From assembly GCF_026151205.1 (NCBI RefSeq), contig NC_087074.1:13973167-14037166 (forward strand): a DNA stretch of 64,000 bases, given 5' to 3'. Shown here piece by piece: positions 1 to 10,503 of this stretch; the stretch's first letter is position 1; each line of letters begins with the position of its first letter. Made by a program: the position numbers and the translations under genes. The notes beneath the pieces were generated by a model, which worked only from the letters and a program-made list of their open reading frames with translations, was not told the DNA's origin and searched no databases. Origin of the DNA: Bolinopsis microptera (Eukaryota; Ctenophora; Tentaculata; Lobata; Bolinopsidae).

Positions 1-345
1 TAAACGTCGAAAAGTGCTGCGTTCAAGATCATTGTTTTAAAATTCAGGGCCTTTCAAAATAAATGAACATATTATGTGCATATTTATGCAAAGTAGTCAA
101 ATTTTAATGGCCATCCTATCTTGCTGTTTTATAATGTAGGCTCATAACATAACTATTAACCCGAGCACCAAGCTGCGTCACGTTGCTGGGTAAAAATATT
201 TACATTTTACAAATATCATTTGTTGGAGGAAATTGTCCATTATTGTTTCGCGCGACACAACGATCTGAATAAAAAGGGTTGGCATCGCGTCAATTGAATC
301 ATTTGTTAATGGCTCACTTTAAAAAATGTATCTTCCTGGTTTTGA

Positions 346-423
346 TTTGTCCATAGTTAATCATTAATGGACTAGCCCGGCGCGCGATATTTCAAAGAAA
401 TTTAGACGAGTAACATCCGTCAA
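346..423 (+). mobile_element. short MITE-like repeat, family F4 (TTTGNCCAT...ATCCGTCAA)
   Basis: It shares its right end (AGACGAGTAACATCCGTCAA) and a GGCGCGC core with copies at 845-971 and 29228-29323. The left end reads TTTGTCCAT instead of TTTGACCAT, so this copy is diverged. No clear target duplication is seen here. The 29228 copy has one, which supports mobility for the family. Confidence 0.45.
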
Positions 424-623
424 GGTTTTGATAAATTGTAAATTTGGGGCAAAAATTGTTTAAAAATTCGATTATAAAATAAGTCCACTATTAATACATG
501 TTTCGTATCCAAATATCCTTCGGCGGCGCGCGCTTCGCGCGCGAAAAGTGGCATGCAACGTATGTCAAGTCCACTAGCTGTGAAGTACGATTTAACTAGA
601 ATACTAAAAAAATTTACTGTTCA

Positions 624-729
624 TTAATTGATGATGTCAATTTTGCTTCGCAAAGCAACAATCTTCGATGCGAAGCCAGAAGCAAGAATGATAGTTTGCG
701 CGGCGCGTCTAAGCGGCGACGTCCACCAA
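624..729 (+). mobile_element. short MITE-like repeat, family F5 (TTRATTGAYGATGTCAAT...CCAA)
   Basis: It resembles the element at 28702-28815: the same left end with the GATGATGTCAAT hairpin, a central AAGAATG.TAGTTTG block, a GC-rich core, and a right end GGCGACGTCCACCAA. Flanking octamers match only partly, so the target duplication is decayed. Confidence 0.4.
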
Positions 730-844
730 CACTGTTTTGTGTTTGTGCCGTTCACATTGCTTAGTTAAGTTTTTAGCACCCATTTTTTGCATTTGAGACT
801 GAATTGTAACTTTTGCATTTTGTAACTGATCATCAACCTTATTG

Positions 845-971
845 TTTGACCATTGTTAATGGTCTGGCCCGGCGCGTGCTACTTCGTAGCACTTGCCATC
901 GGGCCATAATATTTCGAGAAGAAAGCGGCGCGCGCTACTTCGAAGAAATTTAGACGAGTAACATCCGTCAA
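845..971 (+). mobile_element. short MITE-like repeat, family F4
   Basis: The copy starts TTTGACCATTGTTAATGG and ends ACGAGTAACATCCGTCAA, like the copy at 29228-29323. It carries an internal duplication of the GGCGCG(C/T)GCTACTTCG hairpin block, which makes it longer than its relatives. Confidence 0.5.
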
Positions 972-1595
972 TTTTATTATATCTAGATATCAATCCTTCA
1001 CAACTCGTTGTGTAACGGCCCAATAGTGCATTGCTACAATCTGTGGTTGCGATAAACACTATTTGATGGGCGGCGCGGCCATGCAATTCTGTGATCTGAA
1101 AAAATCACAAGTAATGACAAATGAATAAACTCGCTATTCTATTTTATAGATTAAAAGCAATACATAACCAACAACAATTTGACTCAATCCGACCATTCAA
1201 AATATTTTAAAATTGTAAAAACAAAAAACGAAGAATGAACCTTTATTTTAAAAATAAATATGATCTTAATTATTGATTATTACTTGATTTTGAGATATTA
1301 CTTAAATGCAGAATAAGTATTGTATTGTACCGCTTCGGCGGGTAGTTGATGCACTGATCACAAGCAAGAGCCACTTTGGTCTACTTGCTGTGAGGTATCT
1401 CAGCTACATGGGTTGGGGGTCCCCCTTAATTGACGATGTCAATTCATGGCAGCTCGGCGCGGCACAGTAGCGCATCTCGCCGATCTAGCCAGTATCGTTG
1501 TGAGAAGCCTCATTGAGTGCGCGGCGCGGCACAGTAACGCATCGCGCTACAAGGGTCCCCCCCTTTTTTCATTGAAAAAAATGAGTATTGTATTA

Positions 1596-2103
1596 TTTGA
1601 CCAAAACCCATAATCATGGGTAGAGTGGACCGCTGCCAGTGTCTCTCTTTCCCAAACAAAAGGAAATGATATTAATTTGATTGACCGTTCTCAAATGCAA
1701 AATGATACCGAGAATGAAATCGGTCGCTCGCTTTTCCCATTCATTCACGGCTTACGAATTGTGATAAGTTTCGATTGATTAGGTACATCAATCAGATGCT
1801 GTAAAAATCTCTTTGGGTTGCGTTCGGGTCGATACCTAGTATTTCGGGGTAAGGGTGGTAGTTATTACATATTGAATTAGCTGAAGTTTATTGAATCTTT
1901 ATTGCTGAGTACAGCTGCCTTTGGGTAGTTCTTCTTAATCTATTACAATTGTAAATGAATGGGAAAAGCGAGCGACCGATTTCAATCTCGGTATCATTTT
2001 GCATTTGAGAACGGTCAATCAAATTAATATCATTTCCTTTTGTTTGGGAAAGAGAGACACTGGCAGCGGTCCACTCTACCCATGATTATGGGTTTTGATC
2101 AAA
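1596..2103. mobile_element. 508-bp foldback MITE with about 150-bp inverted arms and TA duplication
   Basis: The left arm (1596-1745) and right arm (1954-2103) are near-perfect reverse complements. They begin TTTGAYCAAAACCCATAATC and are separated by about 208 bp of unique spacer. TA dinucleotides flank both ends (1594-1595 and 2104-2105). A TA duplication with long terminal inverted repeats suggests a non-autonomous Tc1/mariner-type element. The superfamily is inferred from the duplication alone, and no transposase is present. Confidence 0.85.
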
Positions 2104-3949
2104 TATCATCTCTTTTTGATTATAATGTCAGGGTACTTTATAAAGTCGAAATATAAACTGATATCTTCATTAATAAGGAGGAAGTTTCAACAATTTCGAA
2201 ATTTTTCCTTTAAAAACATTTCCTTGTGTTTAGGTAAGCATAGCGGTCGATCACTGACTGAATATGCCACTTAATACTCATTCAAGTTGGCATTAAATTC
2301 ATTTATAATGACATTAAACTGTCGTGGCAAAGCAGAATTTGTTGGAAATCACAAATGAGCAAAATTCTCACCATTCGCACGTGCAAACTTTGAGCGGACG
2401 TTGCGTGCGCATCCAATATTGAATCACCGTAAAATTTTGCATGTAATTGTTGTATATATAGTTTGATAAGCATGCAAAGTTTCAAAGTATTTCAAGAAGA
2501 ACTGTTATCACAACGGCACTCTAAAGTTGACAGAAAATGACGAAAACAGCAATTTTCAGTGATTTTAGCAATTTTTTATCAATTTGGGCGTGTCCCCACG
2601 TGTGCAACTTTTCGATTTTTAACTTTAAAACTAGCCTAATGCACAATTTATATCTATAGGAAGCAGAACTGAGCTCCACAACCCAAGGCATGGCCCAACA
2701 CCAGAGAATACTAAATCGCAAAATTGACGTTTTTATAAAATAATTCTTCAAAAAAACACAAACTTCAATGACGAATATCTTTATGAAGGAGCAAGCTAGA
2801 AAAACTTTCCGGTAGATTTTCAGAATGCTTGAACAATTATCTGAGGTAAAAATTTCCTCAGATTTTGAATAAAATTACTTTTTAATGGTGTAAAATCATT
2901 TTTAAAAGTTATTACTTTGTCAAAAATCAAGTTTTAAAAACGGTTAACTTGATGACGTCATCAAGGGGTGTTCATGACGTCAAATAATTTGTTTATACAA
3001 TGTAAACTAAAGTGTAAACAATTATTTTCAAGACCTGTGGTCGGAATTGGCTGTATCTTTTATACTTTTGAATCTACGGACAATTAAATACAGGCTACAA
3101 TTGACTGGCAAAGCGTCTATCCCTGAATATATATGTATATCTGTATGTATGTATATGTCCCGACAATCTGTCGTAAAACAGGGGTTCTAGAAAACCCACT
3201 TCCCGATGTTCCTGAAACCTGAAACTTTTTTTGCAGTCGATTTGGTCAACGTCTAGACGCCCTGAAAAATTTCAGATCTCTAACTCGATTTTAACATGGT
3301 TTTTAAAGCACCTGAATATGGCGATTTTGGGTTTTTTACCGAATTTCGTATAACAGTGCTGGCGAGTATTTTATGCAAATTTCTTAAAAATCTCAACATA
3401 ACTATTTTTTATTCCTGTCATCTTTGACATCAAATTAGAATGTTTTGAACTAAAAATAAATCTGCTGAACGACTTCCGATGAGTCTTAATGCTTGAAAAA
3501 CTCCTGCCTTCGGCCGCCGCCTCCGGCCGGAGTGCACGCTTCGCGTGCACGAAAGAGGCTTGTAACGTGTACCAAAGGGGGTATAATAGTAAAGGGGGTA
3601 TAATAGTAAAGGGGGTATAATAGTAAAGGGGGTACATAGTATACCCACAATAAATGCACCGGTCGTGCTTGCCAGCACTGTGAAATGAATATTGAGTAAG
3701 TCATAACAATTACAAATATTTCAGTCGGGCACCACGTGACTGGAAAGTAAGCCCAAACATTTGTACATTGAATTATGGTTCACCTTGTATACTGGGATTA
3801 ATTGATAGGGTTGACCGATTACGTGATTAGATTACATTGTTAACCACTGGTATGTAATGGGACATGGGTGGAGCAGTGATGTTTGTATTTTGCTTGTGAT
3901 GTGAAGATGACGTGGGTAGTGGGGACAGCTTCCTGCAATACAATATTAT
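2104..3949. other. intergenic DNA, no gene recognised
   Basis: AT-rich sequence with no convincing coding region. The overlapping minus-strand open frames near 3371-3704 come from a 17-bp tandem repeat and a GC-rich hairpin (3500-3570) and are artefacts. Confidence 0.5.
3574..3640 (+). repeat. 17-bp tandem repeat, four copies
   Basis: The unit AAAGGGGGTATAATAGT repeats four times; the last copy is altered to ...GTACATAGT. It creates spurious Tyr/Pro/Ile-rich frames on the minus strand. Confidence 0.9.
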
Positions 3950-4052
3950 TTGTCATACGTTGTATGACCCGCCGCGCACGAAGTGTGCGGCTCCCCCTGT
4001 ATCGTCGAAGACGATACAGTGAAGCGACAGTAGGGGTCACCACGTGATACAA
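3950..4052 (-). mobile_element. 103-bp MITE, family F3 (TTGTNAT...GACCC ends)
   Basis: The ends are imperfect inverted repeats: TTGTCATACGTTGTATGACC on the left, and the complement of GGTCACCACGTGATACAA on the right. The interior has two hairpins, one CGCACGAAGTGTGCG-like and one GTATCGTCGAAGACGATAC. Flanking octamers AATATTAT and CATATTAT match at 7 of 8 positions. A related copy surrounds the polypurine element at 30674-34358, so this one is the uninterrupted paralogue of that site. Confidence 0.7.
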
Positions 4053-4064
4053 CATATTATATGA

Positions 4065-4140
4065 TTAATGGGCCGCGCTCAACCTGTCATTCCGCCTAAT
4101 CTCTATTCGGCGGTTTATGAACATGATAGCCTGAGGTCAA
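4065..4140 (+). mobile_element. decayed MITE, family F1 (TTACTGGGCCGCGCTC type)
   Basis: It aligns with the complete copies at 29389-29470, 29791-29868 and 48333-48410 through GGGCCGCGCTCA.CCTGTCATT and GATAGCCTGAGGTC. The right terminus is lost and no target duplication remains. An (ATAAC)n microsatellite follows at about 4139-4158. Confidence 0.6.
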
Positions 4141-4336
4141 CATAACATAACATAACATTATAAATAATGCCTCTCTGGGCATCTCAAAAAGAAATTCATA
4201 GAAAATGAACACTTAACGTTTGAATCAAACCATACAATTACAAACTTTTAAAAATTCAACTACCTTTGATATTTAGGTAAATCCCCAGGTAAATTATATG
4301 ATTGATTGGACTCAGTGATTTAAGGCTAACTGATTG

Positions 4337-4432
4337 TTGTAGGTTTATAACCTACCAAGACGTGCGCCGAGTTGAACTCGTCGACGGTCTTGGAATATTT
4401 GAAACAAATACTTTACGAGTATCACCTGTTAA
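4337..4432 (+). mobile_element. 96-bp MITE, family F2, with 8-bp target duplication
   Basis: The element runs from TTGTAGGTTTATAACCTACC to ATCACCTGTTAA and is flanked by the perfect octamer ACTGATTG (4329-4336 and 4433-4440). Related copies lie at 22762-22830 and, inverted, at 29722-29911. The interior is GC-rich with a CGAGTTGAACTCG palindrome. Confidence 0.8.
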
Positions 4433-4551
4433 ACTGATTGAGGCATGAGTAACACGGCAAAATGGTGCCAGCGAATCTGTGAGACTTGATTCTCAGCACG
4501 GCATTTGAGTGCTGTCAGAACTTGGTAGTAATGTCAAAGTGTATTACATAG

Positions 4552-4775
4552 GTATAACGCTTCTACGTTGGAGAGGAAACTGTCTCACACTTCCTTGGAC
4601 AGTGTCCAGCTATTGCCCAAATAAGAGGTCAATACTTCCAGGACTACTACCTCTCTGTCAATGACATATTCGACAACCAACACATCACCACGATTGTCAA
4701 TTTCGCAAACCGCACCAAACCCTTAATTGTGGCGGAAGAGCTGGATCAGACCGCGACTGGGGTGACTTACAGTAT
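4552..4775 (+). pseudogene. C-terminal fragment of a non-LTR retrotransposon polyprotein
   Basis: One open frame encodes a peptide including VGEETVSHFLGQCPA, then a stretch ending in NFANRTKPLIVAEELDQT. A Cys/His pattern of the form E-T-x-x-H-F-L-x-x-C-P-A is typical of the segment after the reverse transcriptase in several LINE clades. The fragment runs directly into the CR1-like element that follows and appears truncated by it. The clade is not determined. Confidence 0.5.
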
Positions 4776-5545
4776 TAACTCATATGCTGTCTCGTCTGAT
4801 CAAGAAGATCAGAAAAGATTTCCCTGATATAGAAGATTTTGATGTTGACAAGCACATGACAGTCTCGAGTAAAGAGATCAATTCTCAAGATCACTTATGT
4901 GAATTTGATCCATGCACAGAGGAAGAGCTGTCTGACATTATTAAGGAAAGTGGGATCAAGTGTGCACCATCTGATTTCCTTCCAACGTCGATTCTCAAAG
5001 ATAACATCACAAACTTTATTCCTGTCTTCTGCAAACTGGTCAACCAGTCCCTAACCAAGGGTATATTTGAGGGCCTGAAAACTGCTGATATAATACCAAC
5101 CATTAAAGACCACAAACTTGATCCTAATGACTTCAAGAGCTATCGACCTATTTCCAACCTCTCTTTTCTGGGTAAACTGATCGAAAGAGTTGTGCTAAAA
5201 AGGTTAAATGACCACTTGGTTAAAAACGATCTCAATGTTCCTCAACAATCTGCATATATAAAAAGTTTCACTCTACTGAGACCATCTTGTTGAAAGTAAC
5301 AAATGACCTACTTCTGGCATGTGATAGCAAATCCTCCACTGTTCTTATGATGCTTGATCTATCTGCAGCCTTTGACACAGTAGAACACAGAAAGTTGCTC
5401 AAAGTTCTTTCTGAAGAGTTACATATCAGAGAAATTGCTCTTAAATGGTCTAAAAGCTTCTTAGTAGGACGTACTCAAAGAACTAGGGTAGGCTCCACGA
5501 CAAGTGATACAATCATTCTTGAATTTGGTGTACCACAAGGTTCAG

Positions 5546-5583
5546 GATACAAGGATACAAGGATACAAGGATACAAGGATACA
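5546..5583 (-). repeat. 8-bp microsatellite 3' tail of the nested LINE
   Basis: The plus strand reads GATACAAG repeated about 4.5 times (TTGTATCC on the element strand). An octameric 3' tail is a known property of CR1/L2-group LINEs. It follows an AT-rich 3' UTR of about 130 bp. Confidence 0.85.
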
Positions 5584-5714
5584 AAAGTGATAATTATTTT
5601 ATTGAATTCACAATAGTTATAATTCTGAAATAATTTAAGGTTACACAATTCTAGTTATTTACAGATGTGTAGGGATAAAATAGAAATGTTTAATATAATA
5701 CTATTTTTGAGGTC

Positions 5715-6593
5715 CTATAGCATTATGCATTGGCCAGTATTTGAGTGGAAATCTGGGCTCTTATAGTAGGCTGTAAAATTTTCGTTCACAGAGAGAATTG
5801 AATGGATTGCTCTTGCTGTGGCAGTAAATTTTGTAGGGTCTAGTGTTTTATCGGATAGCAAACCGGCTAGGTCAGTAATATTTTTGGGATGGAAGTTAAA
5901 TTTTTCTCTAACTGAGGAGTAGAGTAAACAGTCAGTTAGAACATGAATTTCGTCCTCAATAGGCTTAAGCCCCTTGCTGAAAAAGCAAAAATTGCACCAT
6001 CGATGTTCTCTTGGTACTAGGGGGGTTTCGTAACGGCCCCTCTCAATGTAAAGATTGTGGCAGCTAATACGAAACCTTGTTAAGCTTTTCCGAGCATCGG
6101 GGATCTTAACCGCTCCTAAGTATGTTTCTGGTTCAAAATCATGTTTAATTTGATTGTAGAATTCTAATTTAGGTGAGGATGCCTTGGCAGATTTCCAGGT
6201 ATCCACAAATTCTTCCCTCATGTTGTGACTGATTTGGGTAGAGAGCTTGGATTTTGAAGAGGATGAGTGGGGGAAGTTATATTTGGTGAGAAGATTAGAG
6301 ATGTTGGTGTACCAAGGAAGGCCCAGCATAATCTGCTCGTGAAATGCAGCAGAGAGAAGTTCATTTTCAGTGCTTTCAAGGCGAATATAGAAATCTATTG
6401 CAAGTTTGCAGGCTTCAAAGAAGAGGGGGTGGCGCCCACTTTCGCCCCAGCAGCCTATATTTGATGCTTTTGAATGGACAGACAAGGACCACTTGATAAA
6501 CTTAAGGTGGAATCTTTCATAGTGGTCTTGTGAGATGTACCTAAGAGTATGCTGGGGGTTGACTTTGCTATCTGTTTTGGAGAGGTATCTCAT
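5715..6593 (-). pseudogene. C-terminal domain of the nested LINE polyprotein
   Basis: A 292-codon frame continues the protein of 6647-8245 after a frameshift. It lacks its own start. The sequence contains a Cys-rich segment CNFCFFSKGLKPIEDEIHVL followed by TDC, the usual zinc-knuckle-like block after the thumb, and ends at 5715. The upstream codons around 6600-6660 give KPILLYGCQIL, a conserved link between reverse transcriptase and C-terminal domain, in this frame. Confidence 0.75.
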
Positions 6594-6646
6594 GGTTTTT
6601 GAGTGAGGACATAAGATTTGGCAGCCATAGAGCAGTATCGGTTTTA

Positions 6647-8245
6647 TTAGAGAGTCAAATAGAATGTTTCTAGAGAACGGTGAGAGAGGGCATCTTTGAC
6701 GATATTGCCTTTGAGGCCATAGAGAGCACGGAGAGCCTTGGCCCTCAGTTCAGTATTTGCTGCTGTAAAAGATCCATTTCTGTGGAATATAATGCCAAGA
6801 TAGCAGTATTTTTCGGTGTGTTGGATGGGCTGGCCTCCCAAAATGAATGTTTCATAGGATTGTTTTCTTTTAGGAGGGCAGAATATGAGAATCTTGGTTT
6901 TTTTAATATTTACTTCAAGGCCCATAGAGTTACAGAAGTCGAATAGGATGTTTATATTGTCTTGCAAGGCCTTGGGACTTAGGGCAAGTAGGACAAGATC
7001 GTCAGCCCAGAGCAGATGTGATATTAGGACGTCAGCTAGAATAGGATAATCACCAACAGATTTCAGGAGAGATGACAAGTCGTTGATATAGATTTTAAAA
7101 AGGTCCGGTGATAGAGGGTGTCCCTGCTCTGTTCCTTTTCCAATGTCAATATTAGGGGACAAGAGTTTGGAGATTTTTATATGAGCTATTGAGTTTCTAT
7201 ACATATCACTTAGGCAATTGAAGAAGTTTCCAGTTATTCCAAGGCATGTGATTTTGTGCAGAAGGAGGTCCCTACATACAGTGTCAAAGGCCTTTCTTAG
7301 ATCAACAAAGCATGCATAGAGACGAGCTTTCTTAACCTTGGTATATTTGTCAATGACTGTCTTAAGGGTAAAAACGTGGTCATTTGTTTGAGCACCCTTC
7401 GAGAACCCTAGTTGTTCTTTTGGGTCAGGGCAGTAGAGCTTTTTGAAGTGCAGGAGACGCTCAAGTAAGATGCTAGAAAACAGTTTACCCATACAGCTAC
7501 CAACAGCTATTGCTCTGTAGTTGTCCGGGCTGAAAGGGTTGCCAGACTTGTAAATAGGAGTAATGATGCTGGTGTGCCATGGATAGTAACCGGAGACCAG
7601 TGAGTGGTTGAAGTTTTTGAGGATGGCTTTGAGACAAAGCGGAGTTACGCTCTGAAGCATCTCGTTGGATATCAAGTCGTTTGAGCAACTTTTACCTTTT
7701 TTGAGATTTTTGATGGCAGAGGTCACTTCAGATTCTGACACGAGCTTATTTAGGATATCCAGATCTGGTGGTTCAGGGTAATGTTTGTGATTGTGGTGAG
7801 TGAGATCTGGCTCCTGGTCTGGTTTTTTATAAAGGGATGCAAAGAAGTCATGGAAGCTAGCTAAATCAAATTTGTCAAGTAAGGGGCTAGTGTCATGTTC
7901 TTGTTTAAGCCGTTTAAATTTTTTCCAGTCGAGTATGTGACCTTCTTCTATAGCTTCATTTAACTTCTTAAGAAAAGCTACTTTCTTACTGTTTACAAAA
8001 TTGCTATGCTTGTTGCGTTGCTTAAAATATTCTAGTCTGAGGATACTGTTACAGTGCTTACTACCAAGCCGATTTGCTAGCCTATTAAGGTTCCGCCGCG
8101 AGGAGTTGACTTGTGGGTCGAACCATTTTTTACGGGCAGAATTTTTGGGAGGCTTTTTCACTTTTAAGGCTATATCAGCAGCACTGTGGAGACATTTTAT
8201 GACTGCATCGTTCAGTTCGTGATTGCCCTCCAGAGTACTGCTAAA
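6647..8245 (-). pseudogene. reverse transcriptase of the nested LINE
   Basis: The continuous frame covers the linker and full reverse transcriptase: YRAIAVGSCMGKLFS (motif 2), QLGFSKGAQTNDHVF, FVDLRKAFDTV (motif A), GTEQGHPLSPDLFKIYINDL (motif B), LLWADDLVLLA (ADD box, motif C) and CYLGI. A one-base shift near 6660-6670 moves the thumb into the frame of 5715-6593. The open frame reads on beyond 8245 into antisense CR1-like sequence, so its first 40 or so residues are not part of the element. The N-terminal endonuclease is missing. Confidence 0.85.
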
Positions 8246-9388
8246 TTCAGTGTTAGGACCAGTTTTGTTCAACATATACATCCGATCTCTGTATAGGACT
8301 ATAGAGGAATCTGTATTCAACGTGCAAGGATATGCAGATGACCACCAGGTATACAAAACCTTCAAACCTTGTGATCAGGTTAATGTTTTGGGTATTCAAC
8401 TTGTAAATTGTGCCAGGACCATACAGCGCTGGATGGTTGAATACTGCCTACAACTCAACCCAGGAAAAACCCAAATACTTGTGATTGCCTCACCTCATGT
8501 GTTGAATCAGATATCTTTAGGAGGAGTACAGCTGTCAAATGACACGTGTATCAGATTTGTCAGCACAGCAAAAAATCTTGGTGTGCAAATCGACCATCAC
8601 CTTACCTTTGAGCCTCAAATCATGTCCCTAAAAAAACATTGTTTTAGACTCCTCAGGAATGTTATCAGAAGAAAGTATCTTTTTAGTAAAGCTCAGCTTA
8701 AGCTTATTGTTAATAGCATTATCGTCTGCAAATTGGATTACTGCAACGCCCTTTATTTTGGAATCAGTGACTACCTCATCCATCAGCTTCAACTCATTCA
8801 AAATGCTGCTGCTAAAGCTATAGTAGGACTATATAAACATGATCATTTAGGAGATACTCTGAAAGACCTTCATTGGCTGCCTATCAGTTACAGAATTCAG
8901 TACAAATTATTACTTCTTGTTTATAAATGTCTAAATGGCATGGGACCAGATTGTTAAAGTACAATGTTTAAATTTGCAAACTATAAGCATCTTATTTATT
9001 TGACTGAACCTAGAGTGCATACACAATATGGAGAGAGATCTTTTCAGAAAGTTGGCCCTAAATTATGGAATGATCTACCATTTGAGATTAAGAATTGTAC
9101 AACATTGGACTCTTTAAAGTGTATCTGAAAACATTTCTTTTTTAAACGTGCTCATAATATTATATCTTAATATTTTTCAATCCTAGTTTTCCCTATTTGG
9201 TTCTACTGGAAAATGCATACACATTATCATTTATTAAGTGTATCAAGTCTAATCACCCTTATCTGGTTTAGAATATAAATGTGGGTTGCTTTTTCAGGTT
9301 TTATTGTATCCTGCAAACTGTTTTCGTGGCACACCTGTGCATTTTAAGTTGTTGTGCCACTATAATATAAAAGTTTAAATTATTATTA

Positions 9389-10503
9389 TTATTATTATTT
9401 TACTTTTCCAAACCCAGCTGGCACTTAGGCGTATCATCTTGACTCATGTCACTTTTTACACCATCCTCCACCATTCACTATGATTTCACCGGCAACCTTC
9501 CCCAGGGTTGCCACACCCCAGAGGTAGGCAGAACATCTCTTGATGCTATCCTCTAGTGGGCTATCTTGAACCAACCCTCTTAATTTTTAAAAAATTTTTA
9601 AATAAAAACGCTTCTACGTTTTCCATCCTCCTTCATGTAACCGCACCACGAGTAACAACTCAACAAAGATGTAGAACCCAACACTTTCTCTGAACGGATT
9701 CAGAAAGATCTGTGACACACTTCACCATTTTACTTAAAGTTTTTTTTCAATAAGAAAGGCCAATTATCACATAATTACCCAGTGAATTTGCTAATGATAG
9801 AAACAAAATGATTAAGGAAAACAACATTTTTAGAAATGGAGTTTCTAACATGTCACATGGAACTGATACAATCAATTTATTGTTGAAAGGGTTTTGGCTT
9901 GGCCTCCAACAACTCGAATGAGTAGTAACAGTGTGCCATCTGTAAAATTACAGGTGTCAAACTTGAATCATGGCCAATTTATAAGCCCAAATGTGGGCTG
10001 TGGTATTACTTACCCAAAAACCAACACGTTCCTACCATTGTTAATTTAGTAATTGTGCCTGAGGATTGTGCCTGAGGATCAAACCGAGTTTACGTATTAA
10101 TTTTCAGGCTGGTTTACTTAAGTTAAAGCAGCTTTAGCTGTTTATCTCTTGGTTCGGCACCTGGGAATTTATTAATTCCTCCTCACATCCCAGAGGCATG
10201 CACAGCGTCTATAACACTCTGCAGTCTACACTCTACATGTTATCTTCCTGTGGGCCACCCAGGTCTAGCCCCAATGAAATTTTACTTTATTAAATTTACA
10301 TTTTCCATATTTTAAATTTGATTCAAACTGTACAAATTAGAATGATATTGTTGAAAAATTCATTATAATGAAATATCAATGTATTATTACATATTCTGTA
10401 TTGCAAAGTTACACACAACGTTGTGTAATAGATCCCGGTCGATGCCTATTTATTAGTTAAACTTACAATTACATAGTTATTTTCTCTGTAGCCAACTATC
10501 ACC
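9389..10503. other. intergenic DNA upstream of the CEP97-like gene
   Basis: No coding region is recognised. A segment at about 9497-9570 (GGGTTGCCACACC...ATCCTCTAGTGGGC) recurs, broken, at 34705-34870, so it is a dispersed repeat. A TTTTCTCTGTAG acceptor-like string just before the CEP97 start codon (about 10482-10492) suggests a non-coding first exon somewhere in this stretch. Confidence 0.45.

Larger units (their letters stand above)
1..1593. other. intergenic DNA with short GC-rich dispersed repeats
   Basis: No host gene is visible. AT-rich DNA is punctuated by GC-rich patches with self-complementary CGCGCG cores and small hairpins (for example around 520-545 and 1440-1550). Three of the patches belong to families that recur elsewhere in the window and are listed separately. 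The open frame at 856-1086 on the minus strand falls inside one of them and is not a gene. Confidence 0.6.
5546..8245 (-). mobile_element. second LINE inserted antisense into the CR1-like element
   Basis: This 2.7-kb insert interrupts the reverse transcriptase of the plus-strand LINE between the codons for PQGS and VLGP. TTCAG flanks both sides (5541-5545 and 8246-8250), consistent with a short target duplication. The insert is 5'-truncated at 8245 and ends at 5546 in an 8-bp satellite tail. Joining the two flanks restores the outer reading frame across the palm motif, which fixes the order of events: CR1-like copy first, this copy second. Confidence 0.88.
4784..9388 (+). mobile_element. CR1-like LINE, degenerate and split by a nested LINE
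   Basis: The left part (4784-5545) encodes the reverse-transcriptase fingers and palm in two frames, with SYRPISNLSFLGKLIE, then LDLSAAFDTVEH and FGVPQGS; the frame changes near 5270-5285. The right part (8246-8957) resumes exactly after that motif with SVLGPVLFNIYI, then the catalytic YADD box (GYADDHQVY) and the thumb. After a stop near 8957 the typical CR1-like tail continues in another frame (GPKLWNDLPFEI, then a LKTFLF-like end). The 3' end is an (ATT)n tail at about 9376-9388. The 5' part, including the endonuclease, is missing. The element is not active. Confidence 0.85.

Noticed and set aside
3371..3704. Overlapping minus-strand frames with YYTPFTIIPP repeats
   Set aside because: They are produced by the 17-bp tandem repeat at 3574-3640.
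4053..4064. Target duplication for the F1 copy at 4065-4140
   Set aside because: The right end is lost and no matching octamer remains.
8223..8365. Both strands open across the LINE junction, suggesting fusion proteins
   Set aside because: The reading frames cross the insertion boundary at 8245/8246 by chance; residues on the far side are antisense of the other LINE.
9604..9620. AACGCTTCTACGTT shared with 4553-4566
   Set aside because: Only a 14-bp near-palindrome is shared, with unrelated flanks; chance cannot be excluded.
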